Shown in pieces: positions 1 through 10,675 of a stretch of DNA of 64,000 nt. The stretch comes from Heliopora coerulea (lineage: Eukaryota > Cnidaria > Anthozoa > Scleralcyonacea > Helioporidae), in NCBI GenBank assembly GCA_030142905.1, contig JASJOG010000219.1:250001-314000 (forward strand). Direction: 5' to 3'. Below the pieces are notes generated by a model that made no database searches, was not told the origin of the DNA, and worked only from the letters and a program-made list of their open reading frames with translations. Numbering within the stretch: position 1 is the stretch's first letter; each line of letters begins with the position of its first letter. A program made the position numbers and the translations under genes.

Positions 1-183
1 AAACTTTCTGATGACATTTATTACTCACTAAGCTTTAAAAAGAGATCTAAACATGAAATCAAAATTACGATTGTTTCATTTGAAAGAAACCTTGAATTGA
101 CAGATAACAGTGTTTACTTCCCTTCTGCATCTCAGTTCTAAAGATACAAATTTAAAGTGAACGATATATTTTTTAAAAGCATA

Positions 184-219
184 CATGTTTCGACAACTTC
201 AAGATGCCATCTTCAGTGC
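184..219 (-). ncRNA. Hammerhead-ribozyme-like core, first module
   Basis: Reading the minus strand gives CTGAAGA, then a stem-loop of about 17 nt whose ends pair as GGCA/TGTC, then GAAAC. This fits the hammerhead order CUGANGA - stem II - GAAA. Stem I and stem III are short and I cannot show that they fold, so self-cleavage is inferred from motif order and from the known occurrence of such ribozymes in PLE terminal repeats. Confidence 0.45.
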
Positions 220-458
220 AGAATGAATGATGTGAGGTAATATGATACAGTAATATACGAGTTAGGATATGAATAAATTATTTACAATTGATGAGGAAGT
301 GATCTGCTTATTCGTTAGCTTTTCATAATTCCAAAAGTCCGATAAGGAAACCTTTCCATGATACGTTTGTGCTAAGTCGTAGATGATGTTACCATAATTT
401 CTCAGTAGCAGCAAATCAATACAAATTTAAAGTGAACGATATATTTTTTAAAAGCATA

Positions 459-493
459 CATGTTTCGACAACTTCAAGATGCCATCTTCAGTG
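459..493 (-). ncRNA. Hammerhead-ribozyme-like core, second module
   Basis: This repeats the core at 184-219 in the same orientation about 275 bp away. Two direct copies of a hammerhead bounding a short spacer is the arrangement that would release a small unit RNA by double cleavage. Confidence 0.45.
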
Positions 494-554
494 CAGAATG
501 AATGATGTGAGGTAATATGATACTGTATCATATTACCTCACATCATTTATTCTG

Positions 555-589
555 CACTGAAGATGGCATCTTGAAGTTGTCGAAACATG
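555..589 (+). ncRNA. Hammerhead-ribozyme-like core, inverted module
   Basis: Inverted copy of the same core: CTGAAGA, stem-loop, GAAAC on the plus strand. It forms the other arm of the palindrome with the second module. Confidence 0.45.
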
Positions 590-720
590 TATGCTTTTAA
601 AAAATATATCGTTCACTTTAAATTTGTATTGACTTTGCTGCTACTGAGAAATTATAGTTCTAAAGATATCTAGAATTATTTCTTATTGGTAAGATAGGTA
701 AATGAGGTAATCTACAGGGG

Positions 721-1775
721 AGGATCTTGGAAATTTTTCACTTAAGGCAAATTTTAAAAAGGCACAAAACAGAAGGGTGAAAGATGCTCACCCCCCTTAT
801 TCCCAAGTGTATAGTAATCTGTATTACTGTCAGAAATTAATGTTTGCTGTTTCGCTCAATTTCTGAGCTCATAACTGGATGCTTAATGTAAAAATTGGAA
901 TTAAGAAAAAGCTAGATAGATGTCATCACAATGAGTTCTTTAATAGGCGAATTGTCGCCTACCATGGCCGAAGAAATAGAGAATGTAGAGACAATTTCCA
1001 GAGGGTTTGGACCTATGAAAGGAAGCGCATGAAAATAAAATCAATGATACAAATCCGAAGTAAAATGATAGGTGCTTTCACCCTAGGAAAACAATATTGA
1101 ATCAATAGCCTAGAAGTGAGGACATGGTTCACTGATTTGATCAACACGTGAGACAAAGCGCACATCTCAGCAGCGGCGTTTAGCGCCAGAGCCAGAAGAG
1201 GTCAACTTTCAAACCATTAATATTCATATCGAATCAGTTACACTGAATAATAAATAATTTATATTTTGGGACTGTTAGGGAATGTTAGTCAGTAAATTTT
1301 ACAAAGTTTCTACAAATCATCTAAAATTGATTCTTCCTATGGGTTTCTGCTATAAGTGAAATATCACTAAAGACCACGTTGTGTATTGCATGCATTAAGT
1401 TTAACAATATGAAGAGTAAGTGAAGACCAGCAACTTTACTTACCTGAGAGCAATGCACTACTTGTTCTGATTGTTCTTTGCGTATGAAGGGATGTAAGTC
1501 TCCGTTCCAAAACTTCTGTGGAGGTACCCCTAATTCACTTGACGTTTGAGATCAGTCGTCGAGCAAGTGCAACTGCTTATTGTCAATGACAAACCGTCAC
1601 ACAATGGCAGCAAGGACGTCTCGTCGATCTTCTTCGACGCAGATAGACATTGTTCAAATAAGCTCGAAGAAAACATATTTCAAGACAGTGAAGCCGTTTT
1701 TCTAACGAAAGGAGTTTATTCAGCTTTCCTCGTGATGTTAACACCAACGCAGAGCAGCAAATTCAAATCAGTATT
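721..1775. other. No gene recognised
   Basis: Short open frames of under 80 codons only, with no recognisable domain, no splice-consistent exon and no clear repeat. Confidence 0.6.
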
Positions 1776-2098
1776 TTAGGCAAAATCGATGCTAAGAACC
1801 AATCATGTTACAGAACTTCGATCATATGACTGATGTAGTTCGGCAAGTTAGGCAAAAAAACTACAAAGTAAATGCCGCTGCACCAATGGTAACTTCTGTT
1901 AAAAGAACCAGCTAATAAGTGCAGTCAATCAGAGACCCTCAAACAAATCACTGTTTAGGCAAAACTTTAGGGAAAAGCAATTTAGCCAATCACAAGGATT
2001 GATGCAAGCACCAATTTAGGCAAAATAATTGACATGTGAGTAATCTAACGCCATTGCCGGCCTGATCGCCTAAAAAGGGGGAGGAGTCGATATAAATA
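1776..2098 (+). promoter_or_regulatory. Promoter-like stretch: repeated TTTAGGCAAAA, CCAAT boxes, TATA box
   Basis: The motif TTTAGGCAAAA or a close variant occurs four times (about 1776, 1848, 1955, 2021). CCAAT-like boxes lie between them (near 1800, 1925 and 1985), and a TATAAATA-type box follows at about 2091. A 5' UTR would then run into the sequence split by the PLE insertion at 2197-3708 and continue to a GTAAGT donor at 3785. The promoter call is inference from motif content; no downstream exon was identified. Confidence 0.35.
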
Positions 2099-2296
2099 TG
2101 ATTGATATTTAATTCGATGTTTCTCAATCTCACCGCAAATGACTCTCTAGTGCAATGCACGCAAATTCTTTTTGGCTAGACAGTGGAATAGCAGATCCAA
2201 TCTTGAGCAATGGATGCAAGTGTAGGTAGTGGAGGATAACAAGATGCGATAACTTTGGGTGAAGCAACTACCTGAAATACACGAAAAGAAACTTCG

Positions 2297-2323
2297 ACGT
2301 TTCAAGCAAAGGCCCTTCGTCGG
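2297..2323 (-). ncRNA. Hammerhead-like PLE terminal motif, left arm
   Basis: The minus strand reads GACGAA, a short G/C stem around ggcc, then TTGAAACGTC. This is the degenerate form of the core seen intact at 3626-3656. Confidence 0.35.
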
Positions 2324-2592
2324 GAAGTTTGTAGCGTGGGTCTGGAAAACAACATGAGCTTTTATATTGTTGAATACAAAAGCGATCACGTGATAAAAAA
2401 TAGATCAATATGATGAATTTGATAAAAACAAAGTATAAACAAAAAATGTTAATCACAAAACTGAATATATTAAGGAATATATTGAGGAGGAAACTGGGTT
2501 ATAATTGCATAATATGCGGATAAACAAGAACAAAATGGAAAAGGTTAGAAATACAGATACAATAAACTAACATCGGGCCTAGAAAAATAGAC

Positions 2593-2853
2593 TTAAACAT
2601 AAGAAAAACGCTCATTAATACCATGGGGGTGGACGGTGCCGAGTTTGGAAATGAGATGTATTTCACGTCTTTTGCAGTTATCATTGCTACCAGAAATGGG
2701 ACAGAGGGCTCGAATTTTCATATCTGAAACACTGTGATTACCAGCATTGAAATGTCTGGCAAAAGGCTGGTTAACATTGCCACCAATGACAGCGCGGCGG
2801 TGCTCACCAAACCTTGTCCTCAAAAGTCTTCCAGTTTCTCCAATGTAAAGCAT
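2593..2853 (-). pseudogene. PLE GIY-YIG endonuclease fragment, left arm
   Basis: The fragment reads MLYIGETGRLLRTRFGEHRR and continues to a C-terminus ending in ERFSYV, about 86 residues. LYIG is the GIY-YIG core and the following Arg/His-rich helix is typical of PLE endonucleases, which nick the target and prime reverse transcription. It matches the right arm at 3089-3351 apart from a few substitutions. No reverse transcriptase is attached, so the copy is dead. Confidence 0.85.
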
Positions 2854-2955
2854 GCCACATCTACTGCATGAGATGCAGTAGATGAGATGGGAGGAGTTTT
2901 ACATTGTTTTACATTGGAGTTTTACAATTTTACATTAACCCACACCATTGGTGTG

Positions 2956-3351
2956 GGTCAATGTAAAACTTGTTACTTCATAGATTCTTCCACCACCATT
3001 CTGGCACCTAAATCTAAGTATCATATCAAGCACCATTTCACGTGCACCTCCTCCCATCTCATCTACTGCATCTCATGCAGTAGATGGGGCATGCTTTACA
3101 TTGGAGAAACTGGAAGACTTTTGAGGACAAGGTTTGGTGAGCACCGCCGCGTTGTCATTGGTGGCGATGTTAACCAGCCTTTTGCCAGACATTTCAATGC
3201 TGGTAATCACAGTGTTTCAGATATGAAAATTCGAGCCCTCTGTCCAATTTCTGGTAGCAATGATAGCCGCAAAAGACATGAAATGCGCCTCATTTCCAAA
3301 CTTGGCACCATCCACCCCCATGGTATTAATGAACGTTTTTCTTATGTTTAA
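2956..3351 (+). pseudogene. PLE C-terminal zinc-linked GIY-YIG endonuclease fragment, right arm
   Basis: From about 2956 the frame holds the Cys-containing linker (CKTCYF, then HFTCTSSHLIYCISC) that precedes the nuclease in PLEs, followed by GMLYIGETGRLLRTRFGEHR and the same C-terminus as the left arm. PLEs need this domain for target-primed insertion. It is longer at its 5' side than the left arm but still lacks all reverse transcriptase motifs. The apparent upstream start near 2887 lies in the foldback centre and is not a real initiation site. Confidence 0.85.
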
Positions 3352-3625
3352 GTCTATTTGTCTAGGCCCGATGTTAGTTTATTGTATCTGTATTACTAAC
3401 CTTTTCCATTTTGTTCTTGTTTATCCGCATATTATGCAAATATAACCTAGTTTCCTCCTTAATATATTCCTTAATATATTCTGTTATGTGATTTACATCT
3501 TTTGTTTATACTTTGGATGGATTTTTACCAAATCCATCTTATTGGTCTAATTTTTATCACGTGATAGCTTTTGTATTCAACAATATAAAAGCTCATGTTG
3601 TATTCCCGACCCATGCTACTAACTT

Positions 3626-3656
3626 CCAGACGAAGGGCCTTCGCTCGAAACGTCGA
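3626..3656 (+). ncRNA. Hammerhead-like PLE terminal motif, right arm
   Basis: AGACGAA, a GGGCCTTCGCT stem-loop and CGAAACGTC occur in the order expected for a hammerhead core just after the GIY-YIG 3' UTR. Activity is not demonstrated. Confidence 0.45.
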
Positions 3657-3719
3657 AGTTTCTTTCGTATATTTCAGGTAGTTACTTCACCCAAAGTTAT
3701 CGCATCTTGAATAGCAGAT

Positions 3720-3904
3720 ACAGATATCTTGACGACGACGAGTCGAACATGCCATCTTACGAATCAAAATCGCTTTGATCGGTCGTAAGTTACCTTAGCG
3801 AGCTGCCTTATTTGCATAACCCTAAATCCGCCCCTGATCTCATTATTCATTCTGAAACCGCTTGCTTCTACTTTAAAAGCAAGGAACTGCACGATCATAA
3901 CACG
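3720..3904 (+). other. Possible 5' UTR exon end with GTAAGT donor
   Basis: After the PLE's target duplication the sequence runs about 65 bp to a consensus donor GTAAGT at 3785-3790. Together with the TATA box near 2091 this could be a first non-coding exon split by the PLE. No partner exon was found, so confidence is low. Confidence 0.25.
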
Positions 3905-4612
3905 TGAAGATGTTTTGAGTAAAGATCAGTGGAAGTGATTGTGTAGACGCGTACGCGTCTAGACCATGTCTAGCTGTAATTACACCTTTTGCTGTTGATT
4001 ACAAGAAAATATCCTATCATTAGCACCACTTATTCACTGCACGTGAATTTCTAACACTCAGCAATTTTAACATCTTAGCAAAAACGATTTACAATCGAAG
4101 CTTACAGAGCAGTACAGTAGAGTTCAGTACGTTAGAACGTTGTAAAACTGCATGTATTAAAGTGATCATTTGTCCAAATTATCCCTGAATTTCTTCTCCG
4201 TTTAATCAGCGTGGCTAGTACGTCTGCATAAGTCGGTGCCACTAGTCATATTTGTGAGCAGTTATCGTTCCGAAATTTCTCTCACATGCCGTAAGCAATA
4301 GCTGCTGTCAATATTCCCCTAAAGCAATGCCTTGACGTCTTGTCTCAGCTTGGTTATACATCTGAGCCTGGATTTCAGGGCAAGAAATATCGGGTTTAAT
4401 GGCCACCTTAAGGTAACTTATGGCCTGTTCAACAATGTTCCAGAAAGGCCTGTAAGGCGGTAGTATTTTTAGCTCTGTATTTTCACCAGGGTTGTCTGCA
4501 CTCCGATGTGCGGGAGCACAGTCGTATATAAACACTACATGTTTGTTTGGATTCAGTCGTTGCCTCGTCTGCGTTAAAAATTCATTAACTCTCAGCGCAT
4601 TGAGGAAAAGTG

Positions 4613-4760
4613 AGAGCTTGGATATATTAAGGTAGATGAATGATCTTCAAGCTCGATACTCAGAAAATGATTTCTGAGCCCCAGACGGGGATCGAACCCG
4701 CAACCTTCCGATGACCGGTTAGACGCTCTAACCATTTAGCTATCGAGACTCAGATGGTGA
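4613..4760 (-). repeat. tRNA-derived SINE, family 1, minus copy
   Basis: The minus strand shows a tRNA-like head with A box TAGCTAAATGGTTAGAGCG and B box GGTTCGATCCC, ending GGGGCTCA, then a hairpin CTCAGAAATCATTTTCTGAG, then a tail with GAAGATCATTCATCTACC. Pol III internal promoter boxes drive such elements; LINE machinery would mobilise them. It is directly abutted by an inverted tail copy at 4758-4810. Confidence 0.8.
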
Positions 4761-5030
4761 GTATCGAGCTTGAAGATCATTCATCTACCTTAATATATCC
4801 AAGCTCTCACGTTTCCTCAAACATCAAACAGCTTCAATTATTATTAATATATAGTGGCTTCCGCTTAGGTCGCACACATATATCGAATTTGCTAGCTCAC
4901 CATCTGAGTCTCGGTAGCTCAATGGTTAGAGGGTCTAACCGGTCATCAGAAGCATGCGGGTTCGATCACCATCTGGGGATCAGAAATCATTTTCTGAGTA
5001 TCGAGCTTGAAGATCATTCATCTACCTCTC
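4758..5030 (+). repeat. tRNA-derived SINE, family 1, tail plus second unit
   Basis: A tail-only copy (4758-4810) is followed by the junction segment TAGTGGCTTCCGCTTAGGTC (about 4849-4885) and then a complete head at 4908-4985 (TAGCTCAATGGTTAGAGGG, GGGTTCGATCACC), the same hairpin (CAGAAATCATTTTCTG) and tail. The tail-junction-head order repeats at 52.1-52.4 kb, so the family exists as tandem units. Confidence 0.75.
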
Positions 5031-6014
5031 ACCGCATTCATACCCCCAAATATCGCTGAGTGTAGAACAAGGCCGTTAATTGGTGAAACGGCCATCGTTA
5101 CAGTCACATATCGAACCTCGTTGTCCACAGATCTGTCCGTAAGCACTCTCGCCAATTCGTAGTCTACCGTGGTTTCTAGCAATCCAAATGTTATACCCGC
5201 ATTCATCTATGAAAATACAGAACTGAACAACTCTATTTGCCGTAAACCAGGTTGCATACTTGATACGCTTTTGAATTACGTCCGGTCAGTTTCTGTCAGC
5301 TGGAAGTGGTCTGGCTAATTTTACACGCCAAGGAATTCCATCAAGAGCTCCTGCCACCGTCCGGTCGTGAACTGTAGGTTTTCTTGGTAAAAGTTGTCGA
5401 AGCGCTTGGTATATTTCCGTAAGAGTTAGAAGACAGTTTTCATTAATGATGTTGTTTAAGCATTCTCTCATCTCACCATCGACTTGGACATTGTTTGGGC
5501 TACCTTATGGAATCACTTCAACTCTGTCTTCTCTCACATATCGCGCTACAATGCTCCTGGCTGTTGACCTGTTTATTCCTAAGGCATTTGCTAACGTAAG
5601 GAAGTCTTCATGTAGGTTTTCGAATGCCCTAAAAATTCTCCGGCGGTGCTCCAAACGAATTCTGTTTCTCCTATTTCTTTAGGCCATTACAATACTTACT
5701 GGACAAATTTACATTTTAGATATTTTTCCGTAATTGACATTTTATTTTCCGGAATGTATAGTAGAATGAATTTAATGGTCGTCTGTTGGCACTAATGAAC
5801 GCCATTTGTTGCAAATGGTCGCGTATATATCCTAATGAATGTCACTTTCTATGCAAAACCTTTAATTGAACATGAAAAAAACATTGAGAGTCGATTCATT
5901 AAAATGAATATATTTTTGTGTTAATGAGTCTGAGGTTGGTGTTAATGATAGTATATTTTATGTGCAGTATCCAGGAGGTCTGGGTACGAGAATCTCCATA
6001 GCGCGGACACCTCT

Positions 6015-7500
6015 ACTTCAGCTTTTGCTGTTCATTACCAGAAAATATACTATCATTAACACCAACCTCATACTCACTAACACAAAAATATATTCATTTT
6101 AATCAATCGACTCTCATTAATGTTTTTGTCAGGTTCAATTAAAGGTTTTGCATAGAAAGTGACATTCATTAGGATACATACGCGACCATTTGCAACAAAT
6201 GGCGTTCATTAGTGCCAACAGATGACCATTAAATTCATTCTACTATACATTTCGGAAAATAAAATGTCAATTAAGGAAAAATATCTAAAATGTCAATTTG
6301 TCCAGTAAGTATTGTAATGGCCGAAATAAATAAGAGAAATAGAATTGTTAGGGCTTTCAAAAACCCAAATGAAGACTTCCTTATGGTAGTGGATGCCTTG
6401 GAAATAAACAGGTCAACAGCCAGGAACATTGAAGCAGGATATGTGAGAGAAGACAGAGTTGAAGAGATTCCATGAGGTGGCCCAAACAATGTCCGAGTCG
6501 ATGGTGAGATGAGAGAATGCTTAAAAAACATCATTAATGAAAACTGTCTTCTAACTCTAAAGAAAATAAACCAAACGCTTCGACAACTTTTACCAAGAAA
6601 ACCTACAGTTCACGACCGGACGGTGGCGAGAGCTCTTGATGGAATGCTTTGGCGTGTAAAGTTAACAAGACCATTTCCAGCTGACATAAACAGACCGGAT
6701 GTAGTTCAAAAGCGGATCGAGTATGTAAACTGGTTTATGGCAAATGGAGTTGTTCAGCACTGTATTTTCATTGACGAATGTGCGTATAACATTTGGACTG
6801 CCAGAAACCACGGTAGCACGAATTGGCGAGAATGCCTACAGACAGACCTGTGGCCAACGAGGTCGAAATGTCACTGTAACGATGGCCATTTCGCCAATTA
6901 ACGCCCTTGTTCTACACTCAGCGATAGTTGGAGGTATGAATGCACCGAGATTTAACGAATATTTAATGCAGACAAGTCAACGACTGAATACGGACGAACA
7001 TGTAGTGTTTATATACGACGGTGTTCCCCCACATGACAACCCAGGTGAAAATACAGAGCTAAAAATGCTACCGCCTTACAGCCCTTTCTTGAACATTGTT
7101 GAACAGGCCATAAGTTCCCTTAAGGTGGCCATTAAAACCGATATTTCTCGCCCTGAAATCCAGGCTCAGATGTATAACCAAGCTGAGGCAAGACGTCAAG
7201 GAATTGCTTTAGGGAATATCGACAGCAGCTATTGCTTACGGCATGTGAGAGAAATGTCGGAACGATAACTGCTCACAAATGTGCGCAGTCAGTGGTACCT
7301 ACTTATGCAGGCTTACTTGCCACACTGTTTAAACGGAGAAGAAATTCAGGGATAATTTGGACAAATGATCACTTTAATTCATGTAGTTTTACAACGTTCA
7401 ACTGTACTGAACTCTACTGTACTGCTCTGTAAGTTTCGATTGTTAAACGTTTTTGCTAAGATGTGAAAATTGTTGAGTATTTGAAATTGACGTGCAGTGA
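6015..7500 (+). mobile_element. IS630/Tc1-type DDE transposon, right copy
   Basis: Mirror copy of the element at 3905-5985. Inside the terminus lies a conserved approximately 240-bp region (6030-6270) that is present inverted at 5730-5960 and, more degenerate, again at 7590-7790, so three copies of one terminus lie within 2 kb. Confidence 0.7.
6290..7268 (+). pseudogene. DDE transposase relic (IS630/Tc1-like), right copy
   Basis: The N-terminal part has a helix-turn-helix-like stretch, ALEINRSTARNIEAGYVRED, then an in-frame TGA at about 6473. It continues through a second HTH-like region (TLRQLLPRKPTVHDRTVARA) to CIFIDECAYNIWTARNHG, which holds the first catalytic Asp. A frameshift near 6815 moves to the frame carrying NVTVTMAISPINALVLHS, the second Asp (FIYDGVPPH) and the Glu in LNIVEQAISSLKVA, ending at 7268. 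The segment HRSA next to the second Asp, present in the left copy, is deleted here. Family: cut-and-paste DDE transposases of the IS630/Tc1/mariner group. Confidence 0.85.
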
Positions 7501-7589
7501 AATAAAGTTTTTTTAGCTGTTTGATATGTACCCGATTCCATATAACCTTAAACAGATTCTGCAGCATAATTGACAAACGTCTGTCGTAA

Positions 7590-7850
7590 TTGAAATTTTA
7601 TTGTCCCAAACGTATAGCAGAATGAAATTAATGGTCGTCTATTGATGCTGTTGAATGCCCTTTCAAGCCAATGGTTGTCTTTCGACGCTACGTAATGTAA
7701 CGTTTTATGCAAAATTTTAAATGAATGAGTCAAAAGCGTTAATGAGTGACGACTCATCAAAATGAATGTATTTTTTGCCTAATATTGTGTATTTTTGTGT
7801 ATTTTTTAAAAGGTGTAGACAGACACTAAACAATTTCCCAAAGGTGTCCA
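7590..7850 (-). repeat. Third, isolated terminus of the DDE transposon
   Basis: The sequence around gaattaatggtcgtct repeats the terminal region seen at 5740-5960 and, inverted, 6030-6270, but with no transposase attached. It probably marks a solo end or the remains of a further copy. Confidence 0.5.
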
Positions 7851-7999
7851 CCTAATACGGGTTTGACTGTATTGGGATTACGGAATATTCAGCTTCCATG
7901 ATTCCTATAAAATATCACAGCAGTGAGGAATTTTTTGTTTTACATTGAAAGTACGTTTCCCATGCCTAAATGGCGACTGAGATTTAAGTAATACCAAAT

Positions 8000-8159
8000 G
8001 GACTCCCGTGTTTGGATTTTGTGATCCAAACACGCGGGATGTTGCGACACTTGAGAAAAGCGTAAAAAGACATGAGCAGCCTGGGGAGTATTTTTAGCTT
8101 TTCCAAAGTCAAGCAACATCCTAAGTGTTTGGATCATAATATCCAAACACGGGAATCCA
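8000..8159. mobile_element. Foldback MITE built from CGTGTTTGGAT hairpins
   Basis: Termini TGGACTCCCGTGTTTGGAT and its inverse ATCCAAACACGGGAATCCA bound a 160-bp element. Each end is itself a hairpin, giving four copies of the octamer CCAAACAC or its complement. No coding sequence and no clear target duplication. Confidence 0.6.
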
Positions 8160-10675
8160 CTAGATATTGCTTTTATGAAATAACGACAAATGAAAAGCAT
8201 TTAACTTAGAAAACATAATGATGAAATTAGCAACTCTCCTCTGCCAATCAGAGCCAAGCTGAAAAAATTGAATGATAAATAAAAACAAAGCGAATCTGAT
8301 CGGACAGAAATAACTTATTGTTCATATTCTGAAGAATTTTTCACAGCTGAATCATTAGCAGTAAACCGCGCTTTGGTCAATGCCATTAGGTCAGCTATAC
8401 ATTTACATGTATAATTGACGAAATCAGATCGTTACTAGTTTTCAATTTCTCGACCAGTTAACCGAGTAGAAACTCTATAATAGCTGTCTTACGAGGAATG
8501 TATGGGAAAGGAGTTTATTACAAGTTGGTTAATTTGAAGAGAAAACAATGAAACTACCTTAACTTTAATATTTCCGTAACGCTTGCCCGAACTATAATTC
8601 TAATGATGCCTGCTACCTTAAAACTTCTTGCTCGTCGATACTATTTGGTAATTTTTGCAGTGTTGCATGATATTTTTCTGCCAACGTCCTCGGCTTAAAA
8701 CCATTGCGACATTGATCTTGCTCTTTTTAGTATAACTAACTTAAATATTTAATTTACCCTAAGCCATCCGTCTGCCAACAGCTGTGCCAATTCTGCTGTT
8801 AGAAAAACATTTGAAAATCTCCATGTACACCATAAACAACCATCCTACTGAAATTCAATCGACGATTAATTTACTTCAGGAACGAAGATCTGCTGATATA
8901 TTTCTTTGGGATTTCCAAACGGAAACACCAAGGTAGCCTCTACATGTGGCCTCTTAAAAGAAATTTATACCTCGACGAAAACCCACTTAAGACTACCCTT
9001 GAAAAAGCACTCGTGCAAAGTTTCTGCCAAAAAGATGCTTGTTCCGCGAAGGTTTCCCACAAACGGTCTAGAAAACCTTGCAGATTCTGGCTCAACACAC
9101 TGGGGGCTGTATCTATCGATTTTCGGTCTATATTTTCTACTTACGATCGTTACAACCACATCTAGTGCAATGATACCAGGGTCTGTCGCGTGTTCTTTTA
9201 TATTTAATTAACCGCGTCCTAATTAACTACGTTACAAATTCAATCTCCTTTTCCTTCTTACAAGCTTGCGTATTGTGCCTCTAGCTATGCTACAATCAAC
9301 CACGCCTATTTACCCAATTAACTATAATCCCGACATTGTTTATTTTATAGTTAATGATAAGTAACTGCTAATTTTGTCTTAACTATACCCATATGTGCGC
9401 CCTGTAGCACTTATTTTCCAGTGCTAACCTTCACGCAATTGGTTTTCTAATTAAACCTAACGCTATCGCAACACCTAAAAGGTTTTATTTCTCAACAGCT
9501 TAAAACTTGAAAAATCGGAAAAATCACGAACAAATAAGTACAATAACCGGAAGAGTTTAGAAAACAAATATAAGGTGCTGCTCAGCGTCATTTGACTGAA
9601 GAAAATATTCCGGGAAGATTATGGGCTCATGATTGGCTGATCGGCAGAGCTAAACTACTGAGAAATGGAGGCACATCACTGCGCAGATCGTCTTTGTAGA
9701 CTGTCGGGTAAAGGGACTGTTCTTTGCATCCCAGATTATCGCGAAGCAATACACTTAGATAAAATTCAGATTGCGGATGGTAGAGTCTGTCGTTAAAAAT
9801 TATGATCTAACGTCACGATCAGTCTAAACCATGGCGATGTGGAATGTGCACGTCGATCAAACAATTCCTCACCCTGCCTGACACAGGTTAAAAGGAATAT
9901 AGGGGTGCTTCCTCAAAGGAAACTGTACCACTAATATGACATGAACAATATTTTTACTTTTTTTGGCTTTGCAGGAATATGTGGCAACAGTAAATGTTTT
10001 GATTTTCTAAAATTATTTAATTCTTTTTTGTTTTCTAGGTGAAAGATCCAGTGAGACACTCGAAACAGGTGAGGAATTCTCGTAGGTCAACCCACGGGTT
10101 GTTATTTGTCGTGAGAATCTGAAACTTTTTAACACCCAAGACGGTGGAACAATATTTAAAGTAGGAGGTGGATCAGAAGGAGAATGACTAGTCCTTACCA
10201 CAAGATTTTAATGACTTTCAGTAGTCAATCCTTCAGAGACAGTTGATTACTTCTATAAGTTAATTTTGCCTGCTCTTATCTGATTTGCGCTTTATCGTTT
10301 GCCAGACTAATTAAGAGAAGCTTTTCATTTCTCTGTTCACACGTACTAGGTATCGTAATATTGCTCTGAAAATCACTGTCCCATCATTTTTGAGTGAAGC
10401 AGCGATACGTGATTGCTGTGCGAAATTCACTGCTAGTATTGCGCCAACACGATACAATATCTGATGGATAAAAGCCGGTTTAAATGTATTATATCTTCCA
10501 AATGTTATCGTGACTCAGTGTAAAAAATGGCAGTGATTATATTCAAGTTTATAACTAACTTCCATGCATGTAAATGTATCGCCAGGTTTTGTCTGAGGGA
10601 TTTTTTGCCAGGATTGCTATATCCCGACATTATTGCTGGTGTTTATAGAGTGAACAACTGTCAATAATTGCTCAT
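8160..10675. other. No gene recognised
   Basis: Only short unsupported frames, the longest about 100 codons near 8906-9211 with no recognisable domain. AT-rich non-coding sequence without obvious repeats. Confidence 0.5.

Larger units (their letters stand above)
134..668. mobile_element. Small PLE-derived foldback with 13-bp target duplication
   Basis: The 13-bp sequence agttctaaagata occurs at 134-146 and 656-668 and brackets a 509-bp insert. The insert has three copies of one approximately 110-bp module: 147-247 (one orientation), 416-527 (same orientation) and 527-640 (inverted). The last two make a near-perfect palindrome centred near 527 that extends out to 390 and 655. Each module carries a hammerhead-like core typical of PLE terminal repeats. 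No reverse transcriptase is present, so this is a non-autonomous or fully truncated PLE, or a retrozyme-like element. Confidence 0.75.
1..720. repeat. Dispersed repeat R1, copy 1, interrupted by an insertion
   Basis: Positions 1-133 and 669-715 together match 23870-24060 almost base for base. The first copy is split after 'agttctaaagata' by the foldback at 147-655, while the 23.9-kb copy is uninterrupted and so shows the empty site. No coding potential was recognised. The sequence that precedes this repeat at 23.6 kb (23618-23800) reappears at the right end of the window (63830-64000), so the repeat belongs to a larger dispersed or tandem unit. Confidence 0.8.
2186..3719. mobile_element. Head-to-head PLE foldback with GIY-YIG arms and 11-bp target duplication
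   Basis: GAATAGCAGAT at 2186-2196 and 3709-3719 brackets the insert. The left arm (about 2245-2893) is the reverse complement of the right arm (about 3040-3706), with a roughly 150-bp centre that contains its own small palindrome around 2938-2970. Both arms hold the C-terminal GIY-YIG region of a PLE, with 3' ends pointing outward. There is no reverse transcriptase in either arm, so both copies are 5'-truncated and joined head to head. Confidence 0.8.
4308..5690 (-). pseudogene. DDE transposase relic (IS630/Tc1-like), SINE-interrupted
   Basis: Read right to left it has the helix-turn-helix region near 5640, the segment MRECLNNIINENCLLTL (5471), a region with TFGLLETT and VTVTMAVSPINGLVLHS (5206-5018), and the C-terminal block FIYDCAPAHRSADNPGENTE ... 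LPPY ... NIVEQAISYLKVA (4535-4308). The Asp of IYD and the Glu of VEQ are the last two catalytic DDE residues, spaced about 30 apart. Frameshifts, stops and SINE sequence at 4613-5030 inactivate it. The product would have cut and pasted the element. Confidence 0.8.
3905..5985 (-). mobile_element. IS630/Tc1-type DDE transposon, inverted left copy
   Basis: This copy runs on the minus strand and mirrors the copy at 6015-7500 about a centre near 5990. Terminal sequence of the form AGCTTTTGCTGTTCATTAC is found inside 6015-6065 and, degenerate, at 3983-4030. The copy is interrupted between about 4613 and 5030 by SINE sequence. Confidence 0.7.

Noticed and set aside
1546..1779. 77-codon open frame as a gene
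   Set aside because: No proper start, no domain and no splice support; it overlaps the promoter-like repeat region.
8906..9211. 101-codon open frame
   Set aside because: Overlapping open frames exist on both strands with no recognisable motif; most likely chance.
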